Shown here one piece after another: positions 42,004 through 48,917 of a stretch of 64,000 nucleotides of DNA. Origin of the DNA: Baekduia alba (GTDB lineage: Bacteria; Actinomycetota; Thermoleophilia; Solirubrobacterales; Solirubrobacteraceae); assembly GCF_028416635.1 (NCBI RefSeq), contig NZ_CP114013.1, positions 3,658,001-3,722,000 of the forward strand. Direction: 5' to 3'. The position numbers and the translations under genes are program-made. Positions within the stretch are counted from its first letter, which is position 1; each line of letters begins with the position of its first letter. The notes below the pieces were generated by a model. The model had not been told where the DNA came from and made no database searches. It saw only the letters and a list, made by a program, of their open reading frames with translations.

Positions 42004-43350
42004 TCACGACGGGTCCAACTCGAACGTCACGCCGCCGATTTCGACATCGTCTCCGGGCTCGAACCCATGGGCCTCCAACGCGCGGATGACGCCCATCCGG
42101 TGCAGGCGGCGCTCGACGTGCGCGAGCGCGTCGAGGTTCTCCATGTCGTGGCGGGCGATGAGGCGGTCGACCGAGTCGCCTTCGACGCGCCAGAGCCCCT
42201 CTTCGACCTGCTCGACCCTGAAGTCCTTGGCGTTGCGCCGGCCCGCCGCGGGGCGGAACGTGCGGTGCTCCTCGAGGTCGTCGGCGGCGTCGAGGCCCGG
42301 CGGCAGCTCGGCCTCCTCGAGCTTGGGCACGCGTCGCAGCAGCTCGGCCTTGAGCTCGTCCAGGCCCAGCCCGGTCGCGCTGGAGGTGATGAGCACCGGC
42401 GTGATCTCCGGCGTCGGCTCCCAGTCCTCGCGAGTGGGCAGCGCGGCGGCGAAGCGCTCGCGCCAGACCTCGGCGGTGACCTCGGCCTCCTCGGGCGAGA
42501 CGAGGTCGGCCTTGGACAGCGCGAGGATGCGCGGCAGCGTCGTCAGGCGCTCGTCGTAGTCGGCCAGCTCGCGCTCGATCGTCGCGTAGTTGTCCTCCGG
42601 ATCGCTGCCGTCCAGCGGCGCGAGGTCCAGGACGTGGACGAGCAGGCGCGTGCGCTCGACGTGCGCGAGGAAGTCGTGGCCGAGGCCGGCGCCGCCCGCG
42701 GCGCCCTCGATCAGGCCCGGGATGTCGGCGAGGACGAGCTGGCGGTCGTCGCCGTCCAGCGTGCCGAGCACCGGCTCCAGCGTCGTGAACGGGTAGTTGG
42801 CGACCTTCGGCGCGGCGCGCGTCATCCGGCCCAACATGGAGGACTTGCCGGCGTTGGGCAGGCCGACGAGGCCGACGTCGGCCAGCAGCTTGAGGCGCAG
42901 GTCCAGCCAGCCCTCCTGGCCGGCCAGCCCGCGCTCGGCGAAGCGCGGCGCCTGGCGCGTGGCGCCCGCGAACTTCTTGTTGCCCTTGCCGCCCGAGCCG
43001 CCCTTGGCGACCACGACGCGCGTGCCCGGGATCACGAGGTCGTGGACCTCGCCGGCCTCGTCGGTGACCTGCGTGCCCGGCGGGACGCGCACGACCAGCT
43101 CGTCGCCGTCGGCGCCGTGGCGCAGCGCGCCCTCGCCGTGACGGCCGCGATCGGCCTTGTAGTGGGCCTTCCGCTTGAAGCTCTGGAGGTCGCGGTAGGA
43201 GTCGTCGCAGAGCAGCACGACGTGGCCGCCGTGCCCGCCGTCCCCGCCATCGGGGCCGCCCTTGGGCACGTGGGCCTCACGGCGGAAGCTCATGCAGCCG
43301 TTCCCGCCGCCGCCCGCCTGGACGAAGATGCGCGCCTTGTCGTACAGCAT
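42004..43350 (-). CDS. obgE: GTPase Obg
   Basis: A 448-residue essential GTPase of large-subunit assembly. The glycine-rich Obg domain (1-157; IFVQAGGGGNGCMSFRRE, GGDGGHGGHV), the G domain (GLPNAGKSS near 160, DIPGLIEGA near 208, LSKADL near 280) and the C-terminal OCT domain (about 355-448) are all present. ATG at 43350 gives the canonical MLYDKARIFV start. It normally follows rplU-rpmA, but here those genes lie 5 kb away behind an efflux island. It starts only 35 bases from the divergent SDR gene. Confidence 0.97.
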   Translation of the reverse strand: MLYDKARIFVQAGGGGNGCMSFRREAHVPKGGPDGGDGGHGGHVVLLCDDSYRDLQSFKRKAHYKADRGRHGEGALRHGADGDELVVRVPPGTQVTDEAGEVHDLVIPGTRVVVAKGGSGGKGNKKFAGATRQAPRFAERGLAGQEGWLDLRLKLLADVGLVGLPNAGKSSMLGRMTRAAPKVANYPFTTLEPVLGTLDGDDRQLVLADIPGLIEGAAGGAGLGHDFLAHVERTRLLVHVLDLAPLDGSDPEDNYATIERELADYDERLTTLPRILALSKADLVSPEEAEVTAEVWRERFAAALPTREDWEPTPEITPVLITSSATGLGLDELKAELLRRVPKLEEAELPPGLDAADDLEEHRTFRPAAGRRNAKDFRVEQVEEGLWRVEGDSVDRLIARHDMENLDALAHVERRLHRMGVIRALEAHGFEPGDDVEIGGVTFELDPS

Positions 43351-43385
43351 GTGTGATGGAGAAGGTAGCCGGGAAGCCATCGCTG

Positions 43386-44075
43386 ATGGCCGACGACCCC
43401 GTGTTCCTCATCACCGGCGCCAGCTCTGGGATCGGCGCCGCGACCGCCCGCGCGGCCGCCGCGGCCGGCCACCGGCTGGTCCTGGGCGCTCGCAGCGTCG
43501 ACAGCCTGGCGGCGCTGGCCGCCGAGCTGGGCGGCGACGAGCGCGCGATCGCGGTCCCGACCGACGTCATCGAGTGGGCCGACAACGAGGCGCTCGTGGC
43601 CGCCGCGACCGAGCGCTTCGGGCGCCTGGACGTCGTCTTCGCCAACGCCGGCGTCGGCGCCAAGCGCGGTTGGCTGGAGGAGACGCCGGAGCACTGGCGC
43701 GGGATGGTCCTGACCAACGTGCTCGGCGCCGCCTACACGGTCCGGGCGGCGCTCCCGGCGTTGAAGGCGGCCCAGGGCCACGTCCTGCTGACCGGCTCGG
43801 TCGCGGGCCGGCGCGTCATCCCCGGGTCGCTGTACTCGGCGACGAAATGGGCGGTGACCGCGATGGCCGAGGCGATCCGCGGCGACCTCGACGGCACCGG
43901 CGTCCGGACCACGCTGATCTCGCCCGGCCAGGTCGACACGCCGTTCTTCGACGCGCGGTCCGACGGCCGGCTGGAGCCCGAGGACATCGCGCGCGCCGTG
44001 CTGTACGCGGTGTCCCAGCCGCCGCACGTCGACGTCAACGAGGTGCTCGTCCGGCCGACGGCCCAGTCGGGATGA
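43386..44075 (+). CDS. SDR-family oxidoreductase
   Basis: A 229-residue classical short-chain dehydrogenase: LITGASSGIG near residue 9, FANAGVG near 83, catalytic Ser in LLTGSVAG and YSATKWAVTAM near 147. GGGAAG lies eight bases before the ATG at 43386; an in-frame GTG/ATG at 43353-43356 would be a longer alternative. It belongs to the block inserted between rpmA and obgE and may have brought its own promoter. Substrate unknown. Confidence 0.88.
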   Translation: MADDPVFLITGASSGIGAATARAAAAAGHRLVLGARSVDSLAALAAELGGDERAIAVPTDVIEWADNEALVAAATERFGRLDVVFANAGVGAKRGWLEETPEHWRGMVLTNVLGAAYTVRAALPALKAAQGHVLLTGSVAGRRVIPGSLYSATKWAVTAMAEAIRGDLDGTGVRTTLISPGQVDTPFFDARSDGRLEPEDIARAVLYAVSQPPHVDVNEVLVRPTAQSG

Positions 44076-44124
44076 TCCCGCGCCATCGTGCCGGACGACC
44101 TGGCCGCGCGGTTGCGGGCGCTGC

Positions 44125-44697
44125 TCAGCGCGCCGTCATCGTCCTGAGCGCCGCGCTGAGGTCCTTGGCCGTCGGCGCCTGGGTCGGGTCGATGAGCATC
44201 TGGCCCATCAGCCCGATGAGCACGGCCTGGAGGAGCTGGCCGACCTGGACGTGGGCGGGGTCGGTGACCTCGACGTCGTCGGGCGTCCCGAACCACAGCC
44301 GCGACATCTCACGGTGCGCCATGCCCTGGACGGTCGCGAAGAACTCGCGGACCGCGTCGGCGTGGTCGACCTGCGAGACGCTCTCGAAGGTCGCGCTCCA
44401 CAGCGGCCGGTAGGTCGCGTACTGCTCGAGGACGCGCGTGAACACGGCCTCGAAGCGCTCGTAGGGATCCGCCTCGGGCGGCCCGTCGCCCACCGCGGCG
44501 CCGACGGCCTCGCCGAAGTCCTCGGTCGCGCTCATCAGCGCGGCGTTGAGCAGGTTCTCCTTGGAGCCGTAGTGGTAGCCGATCGAGGCGAGGTTCGTGC
44601 CCGAGGCGGCCACGATGTCGCGCGCGGTCGTGCGGGCGTAGCCCTTCTCGTAGAGGCAGCGCTTCGCGCCGTCCAGCAGGTCCTCGCGGTGTCCCAT
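44125..44697 (-). CDS. TetR-family repressor of the adjacent MFS pump
   Basis: A 190-residue regulator. The helix-turn-helix covers residues 3-50 (REDLLDGAKRCLYEKGYARTTARDIVAASGTNLASIGYHYGSK, seen as TTARDIVAASG and IGYHYGSKENLL), followed by a helical ligand domain. ATG at 44697 gives the usual N-terminus; the ATG at 44730 would lie inside the operator and is less likely. It diverges from an MFS exporter, the standard TetR/pump arrangement, with a 9-bp inverted repeat between them. Confidence 0.9.
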   Translation of the reverse strand: MGHREDLLDGAKRCLYEKGYARTTARDIVAASGTNLASIGYHYGSKENLLNAALMSATEDFGEAVGAAVGDGPPEADPYERFEAVFTRVLEQYATYRPLWSATFESVSQVDHADAVREFFATVQGMAHREMSRLWFGTPDDVEVTDPAHVQVGQLLQAVLIGLMGQMLIDPTQAPTAKDLSAALRTMTAR

Positions 44698-44724
44698 CGG
44701 GGGGAGATCGTAGCCCACGAATCC

Positions 44725-44757
44725 ATTCATACGTCCGTTCTATACAAGCGTATGAAT
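44725..44757. promoter_or_regulatory. TetR-type operator between tetR and MFS genes
   Basis: ATTCATACG and CGTATGAAT form a perfect nine-bp inverted repeat with a 15-base spacer in the 80-base divergent gap, 20 bases upstream of the pump ATG. The region is strikingly AT-rich. Size and placement fit repression of both genes. Confidence 0.7.
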
Positions 44758-44777
44758 CTTGTGTACGGTCCCCGGCC

Positions 44778-46304
44778 ATGACCTCTCTCCCCCTCCGTTC
44801 CAAGTGGATCGGGCTCGGCGTCCTGCTGCTGGCCGTGTTGTTGGTGGCCATGGACGTGACCATCCTGTACTTCGCCGCGCCGTTCATCAGCGCCGACCTC
44901 GCGCCGTCGGGCACCCAGCAGCTGTGGATGCTCGACGTGTACGGGTTCGTCCTCGCCGGGCTGCTGATCACGATGGGCTCGCTGGCCGACCTGGTCGGCC
45001 GGCGGCGCGTGCTCGTCTGCGGCGCGGGCGCCTTCGGCCTGGCGAGCGCCGCCGCGGCGTTCGCGTCGACCCCGGACCAGCTCATCGCCTGCCGGGCGCT
45101 GATGGGCCTCGGCGGCGCGACGCTGATGCCGTCGTCGCTGGCGCTCCTGCGCAACCTGTTCCCCGACGACGCCGAGCGCCGCAAGGCGGTGGCGATCTGG
45201 ACCGGCGTCGTCAGCGGCGGCTCCGCGCTCGGGCCACTGCTCGGCGGCCTGTTGCTGCAGCACTTCTCCTGGGGATCGGTGTTCCTGATCAACGTCCCCG
45301 TGATGGTCGCGCTGGTGGTCGCCGCGCCCCGGCTGCTGCCGGAGTCGCGCGACCCGAGCGGCGCGCGCCTGGACCCGATCAGCGCGCTGCTGTCGTTGGG
45401 CACCATGTTGCCGCTGGTCTTCGGGCTGCAGCGCGCGGCGGTCGACGGCCTGGGCCTGATCCCGGTGCTCGCGCTGGTCGTCGGCGTGGTCGGTGGCGTC
45501 GCGTTCGTCCGGCGCCAGCGAGCCCTGACCTCCCCCATGATCGAGTTGTCGCTGTTTCGCGACGCGCGCTTCAGCGGCGCGCTCGGGGTCAACCTGATGG
45601 CCATGCTCGGGCTCGTCGGGTTCGCGCTGTTCTCGACGCAGTACCTGCAGTCCGTGTTGGGGTTGTCGCCGCTGACGGCCGCGCTGTGGACGCTGCCGGC
45701 GCCGCTGTCGGTCGGCGTCGTCGCGCCGCTGGCGATGGTCGCGGCGCAGCGGGTGCGGCCGGCGGCGGTCGTCGCGGCGTGCTTCCTGTTGGCCCTGGTC
45801 GGCTTCCTGGTGCTGTTGCGCGTCCCGGCGCGGGACGGCCTGCCGGTGGCGCTGGCCGGCGTGGTGCTCACGACGATGGGCCTGGCGGGCGCGATGACGC
45901 TGCTGACCGACCTGATCCTCGGCGCGGCGCCGGCGGAGCGCGCGGGCGCGGCGTCAGCGGTGGCCGAGACCGGGCAGGAGCTGGGCGGCGCGATCGGCGT
46001 CGCGGTCCTCGGCAGCATCGGGACCGCCGTCTACCGCCACGACGTCGGGGGCGGCGTCCCCCACGCGGCGCACGAGACGCTGGGCGGCGCGGTCGAGGTG
46101 GCCCGCGCGCTGCCGGGCCGGTCGGGCGACGCGCTCCTGGACACCGCGCGCGTGGCGTTCACGCACGGCCTGCACGCGGCGGCGCTGGGCGCGAGCGTCG
46201 TCATGGCGTTCGCCGCGGCGGTGGCGTGGTTCACGTTGCGCACCGTGCCGCCGCACGCGACGGCAGACGTCGCCGACCCGGAGCGCGAGCTCGTCGCGGC
46301 CTAG
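44778..46304 (+). CDS. MFS transporter, DHA2 (QacA/SmvA-like) drug exporter
   Basis: A 508-residue protein with 14 predicted membrane helices. VAMDVTILYFAAPFI near residue 22 contains motif D1, GSLADLVGRRRVLV near 70 is motif A and SGGSALGPLLGGLLLQ near 147 is the antiporter motif C. The family exports quaternary ammonium compounds and other cations in exchange for protons. It is probably controlled by the divergent TetR protein. The 3' side ends in a hairpin before a convergent gene. Confidence 0.92.
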   Translation: MTSLPLRSKWIGLGVLLLAVLLVAMDVTILYFAAPFISADLAPSGTQQLWMLDVYGFVLAGLLITMGSLADLVGRRRVLVCGAGAFGLASAAAAFASTPDQLIACRALMGLGGATLMPSSLALLRNLFPDDAERRKAVAIWTGVVSGGSALGPLLGGLLLQHFSWGSVFLINVPVMVALVVAAPRLLPESRDPSGARLDPISALLSLGTMLPLVFGLQRAAVDGLGLIPVLALVVGVVGGVAFVRRQRALTSPMIELSLFRDARFSGALGVNLMAMLGLVGFALFSTQYLQSVLGLSPLTAALWTLPAPLSVGVVAPLAMVAAQRVRPAAVVAACFLLALVGFLVLLRVPARDGLPVALAGVVLTTMGLAGAMTLLTDLILGAAPAERAGAASAVAETGQELGGAIGVAVLGSIGTAVYRHDVGGGVPHAAHETLGGAVEVARALPGRSGDALLDTARVAFTHGLHAAALGASVVMAFAAAVAWFTLRTVPPHATADVADPERELVAA

Positions 46305-46331
46305 AGACCCGCGTCGCGATCCATGTCGGGC

Positions 46332-46352
46332 AGTGTCCCTCCTGGGGACACT
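46332..46352. terminator. Bidirectional hairpin between MFS and TfoX_C genes
   Basis: AGTGTCCC/GGGACACT is a perfect eight-bp stem with a five-base loop, centred between the stops of two convergent genes (46304 and 46365). Confidence 0.6.
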
Positions 46353-46364
46353 CGCCGCCACGGA

Positions 46365-46655
46365 TCAGCGCTGCGCGGCGGCCGGCGGCTCGGCCGCCGC
46401 CAGCAGCGCGCGCATCTGCTCGCAGCAGGCGTCGCGGTCGTCGGGCGCGATCTGCATCCAGCGGAGGCCGCGGACGGCGCCCTCGAGCGCGAGGAAGGAG
46501 CTCAGGCAGTCCCGGGAGCCGGCCTCGTACAGGCGCAGCCAGGCGTCGCGCGCGCCGACCTCGCGCAGCGCGTCGCCGTCCTCGACGCCGATCGCACGGA
46601 GGTCGTGCGCGAGCGCAGGACCGATGTTGACCACGTCCTCCAGGCGGTCGGCCAT
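46365..46655 (-). CDS. Small TfoX C-terminal-domain protein
   Basis: A 96-residue helical protein. NIGPALAHDLRAIGVEDGDALREVGARDAW (seen as IGPALAHDLRAIGV near residue 10) and LRLYEAGSRDCLSSFLALEGAVRGL match the helix-hairpin-helix TfoX_C domain, here without the N-terminal TfoX domain. Such stand-alone proteins are widespread in actinobacteria and poorly understood. ATG at 46655 is preferred over the longer frame. It is transcribed in the same direction as the following MFS gene, 45 bases downstream of it. Confidence 0.82.
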   Translation of the reverse strand: MADRLEDVVNIGPALAHDLRAIGVEDGDALREVGARDAWLRLYEAGSRDCLSSFLALEGAVRGLRWMQIAPDDRDACCEQMRALLAAAEPPAAAQR

Positions 46656-46700
46656 GCCGGAAGCGTAGGGCTCCGGCGCCACGTGCGCCAGCGCGGTCGG

Positions 46701-48155
46701 TCAGGCGCGCTCGGCCTCGGCGGCCGCGAGCGCGGCGTCGCGCCCGCTGCGGGCCAGCACCGTGCCGCTGACGATCGCGCCGACCAGCGCGAAGCCCGCG
46801 CCGACGACGAACGCCCGCTGGAAGCCGTCGGTCAGCGCGACCTTCGGGCCCATGGCCCCGATGACGTCGTTGGTGCGCTGCGTCGCGACGGTCGCCAGCA
46901 GCGCCAGCCCGATCGAGCCGCCGACCTGGCGCGACGTGTTGACCAGGCCGGATGCCAGGCCCGCCTCCGGGCCCTTGACGCCCTGCGTCGCGGAGATCGT
47001 CACCGGGACGAACGAGAAGCCGATGCCGGCGGCCGTGACGACCGACGGGACGAGCACGTCGACCCAGTAGGTGCCGTCGGCCGAGATCTGCGACAGGCCG
47101 AGCATCCCGAACGCGATCAGGACCATCCCGAAGGTGAGCACCAGGCCCGGCCCGAACCGCCCGACGCCGCGGCTGGCGAGCTGCGAGCAGGCGACGATCG
47201 TGAGCGTCATCGGCAGGAACGACAGGCCGGCCTCGATCGGGTCGAAGCCGAGCACCTGCTGGAGGTACAGCGACAGGAAGTACCACATGGCGAACGCGCT
47301 GGCGCCCATGCAGAAGACGACGACGTTGGCGCCGGAGACCGGGCGCGACTTGAAGATCCGCAGCGGGACGAGCGGGTGCTTGGCCAGGCGGCCCTCGATC
47401 AGCGTGAAGGTGGCGAGCAGCGCGAGGCCGAGCGCGATGGTGACGAGCGTCCGCGACGAGCCCCAGCCGTGCGTGTCGGTCTCGACGATCCCGTAGGTCA
47501 GGACGACGAGGCCCGCGGTGACCGTGAGCGCGCCCATGAGGTCGAACGACTTGCGCGCCTCGGCGTCCCGGCGCCCGCGGGCGACGACGTGCAGCGCGGC
47601 GAGAGCCGCGATGATCCCGATCGGGACGTTGATCAGCAGGATCCAGCGCCACGAGAGCGTCTGGGTGAGGATGCCGCCGAGCAGCGCGCCCGTCGCGCCG
47701 CCGACACCGCCCATCGCGCCCCACAGGCCCAGCGCGCGGTTGCGCTCGCGGCCCTCGGTGAACGTGGTGGCGAGGATCGAGAGCGTCGCCGGCGCGACGA
47801 CCGCACCGCCGAGCCCCTGCGCGGCACGAGCCGCGATCAGCGTCCCCGAGGACTGCGCGATGCCGCCCAGCAGCGACGCGAACGCGAACAGCAGCAGCCC
47901 ACCGGCGAAGACCTCCCGCCGCCCGAGCAGATCCGCCGCACGCCCACCGAGCAGCAGGAAGCCGGCGAACGCCAACGTGTAGGCGTTGACCACCCACTGC
48001 AACCCCGTCGCGCTGAACCCGAGGTCCCCACGAATCGACGGCAGCGCGACGTTCACGATCGAGACATCGAGGATGACCATGAACTGCGCAAGGCAGCAGA
48101 GCACCAGGATCAGCGTCTTGTTGCGTGCGGCAGCTACGGCATCGGGGGAAGACAT
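46701..48155 (-). CDS. MFS transporter, DHA2-type multidrug exporter
   Basis: A 484-residue 14-helix exporter. MVILDVSIVNVALPSI near residue 25 is motif D1, GGRAADLLGRREVF near 70 is motif A and GGVGGATGALLGGIL near 140 is motif C. It differs from the pump at 44778 in every loop, so the two are not a recent duplication. GGGGTT precedes the ATG at 48155. A GTTGC-ACAC-GCAAC inverted repeat overlaps the promoter region, but the nearest regulator gene is 3.5 kb away. Confidence 0.92.
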   Translation of the reverse strand: MSSPDAVAAARNKTLILVLCCLAQFMVILDVSIVNVALPSIRGDLGFSATGLQWVVNAYTLAFAGFLLLGGRAADLLGRREVFAGGLLLFAFASLLGGIAQSSGTLIAARAAQGLGGAVVAPATLSILATTFTEGRERNRALGLWGAMGGVGGATGALLGGILTQTLSWRWILLINVPIGIIAALAALHVVARGRRDAEARKSFDLMGALTVTAGLVVLTYGIVETDTHGWGSSRTLVTIALGLALLATFTLIEGRLAKHPLVPLRIFKSRPVSGANVVVFCMGASAFAMWYFLSLYLQQVLGFDPIEAGLSFLPMTLTIVACSQLASRGVGRFGPGLVLTFGMVLIAFGMLGLSQISADGTYWVDVLVPSVVTAAGIGFSFVPVTISATQGVKGPEAGLASGLVNTSRQVGGSIGLALLATVATQRTNDVIGAMGPKVALTDGFQRAFVVGAGFALVGAIVSGTVLARSGRDAALAAAEAERA

Positions 48156-48166
48156 CAACCCCAATT

Positions 48167-48180
48167 GTTGCACACGCAAC
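48167..48180. promoter_or_regulatory. Inverted repeat upstream of the second MFS gene
   Basis: GTTGC-ACAC-GCAAC is a perfect five-bp dyad 11 bases upstream of the ATG, resembling MarR- or TetR-type half-sites (TTGC...GCAA). No regulator gene adjoins it. Confidence 0.45.
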
Positions 48181-48275
48181 GGTTCACTAATTCGAGGGTG
48201 TCAGGGCACCGGGCGACCTGGCGCGTCGCCGCGCGGGCCGGGTCGGAGGCGCGGCGATCGAGGCGGCTTAACGAC

Positions 48276-48298
48276 GCCGCGCCCCGAAGGGGCGCGGC
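48276..48298 (-). terminator. Terminator of the rplU-rpmA operon
   Basis: GCCGCGCCCC pairs with GGGGCGCGGC (10 bp, three-base loop) 27 bases after the rpmA stop. On the minus strand it is followed by GTCGTTAAG. In most bacteria obgE would follow; here transcription is expected to stop. Confidence 0.68.
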
Positions 48299-48325
48299 GA
48301 ACAAGGCTGATGGAGCGCGAGACGG

Positions 48326-48592
48326 CTAGGCCGCCGCGTCCTCCTCCGGCAGGATCGAGACGACGCGGCCGCGGCGGCCGGTCTTGAAGTCGACGGTGCC
48401 CGCGGCCTTCGCGAACAGCGTGTCGTCCTTGCCCATCCCGACGCCGTCGCCGGCCTTGAAGCGGGAGCCGCGCTGGCGCACGATGATCTCGCCGCCGGTC
48501 ACGACCTGGCCGGCGAAGATCTTCACGCCCAGGAACTGGGGGTTCGAATCGCGGCCGTTCTTGGAGGAGCCGAGGCCCTTCTTATGTGCCAT
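48326..48592 (-). CDS. rpmA: 50S ribosomal protein bL27
   Basis: An 88-residue protein of the large subunit whose N-terminus reaches the peptidyl-transferase centre. [15 protein letters not shown] at the start and [17 protein letters not shown] (near residue 26) are hallmark sequences. There is no N-terminal cleavable extension of the Firmicutes type. It lies 10 bases downstream of rplU. The obgE gene that normally follows has been displaced by a 5-kb insertion. Confidence 0.98.
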   Translation of the reverse strand: MAHKKGLGSSKNGRDSNPQFLGVKIFAGQVVTGGEIIVRQRGSRFKAGDGVGMGKDDTLFAKAAGTVDFKTGRRGRVVSILPEEDAAA

Positions 48593-48602
48593 CTGCTCTC
48601 CC

Positions 48603-48908
48603 CTAACCCTTCGTGATCTTGGTCACCCGGATGCGCGTGAGCTCCTGGCGATGACCGGCGCGGCGGCGGTAGCCGCGCTTCGGCTTGAACTTGTTGACCC
48701 GCAGCTTGGGGCCGCGCAGGTGCTCGACGACCTCGGCGGCCACCGTCACCTTGCCCAGCTTGTCGCCGAACAGGGCTTCATCCCCCGCGAAGAGGAGGGG
48801 CTCGAGGTCGAGCTTGGCGCCGGCGTCGCCAGGCAGCCGCTCGACGAGGAGGGTCTGGCCCTCTTCGACGCGGTACTGCTTGCCACCGGTCTTGACGATC
48901 GCGTACAT
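48603..48908 (-). CDS. rplU: 50S ribosomal protein bL21
   Basis: A 101-residue large-subunit protein with the family opening [18 protein letters not shown] and the C-terminal rRNA-binding stretch [16 protein letters not shown]. It follows the RNase E/G gene by nine bases and precedes rpmA, the conserved rng-rplU-rpmA order of actinobacteria, so ribosome production may be partly transcribed from the upstream cell-shape operon. Confidence 0.98.
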   Translation of the reverse strand: MYAIVKTGGKQYRVEEGQTLLVERLPGDAGAKLDLEPLLFAGDEALFGDKLGKVTVAAEVVEHLRGPKLRVNKFKPKRGYRRRAGHRQELTRIRVTKITKG

Positions 48909-48917
48909 GGTTTCTGG

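Noticed and set aside
39664-43356. Plus-strand open frame of 1230 codons across GH15, proB and obgE
   Set aside because: Out of frame with GH15 and antisense to proB and obgE, which have full family motifs.
44125-44760. TetR start at 44730
   Set aside because: It would place the first codons inside the inverted repeat and add a non-conserved leader; 44697 gives the usual TetR N-terminus.
46701-48155. Recent duplication of the MFS pump at 44778
   Set aside because: Both are DHA2 exporters, but the sequences differ throughout; family resemblance only.
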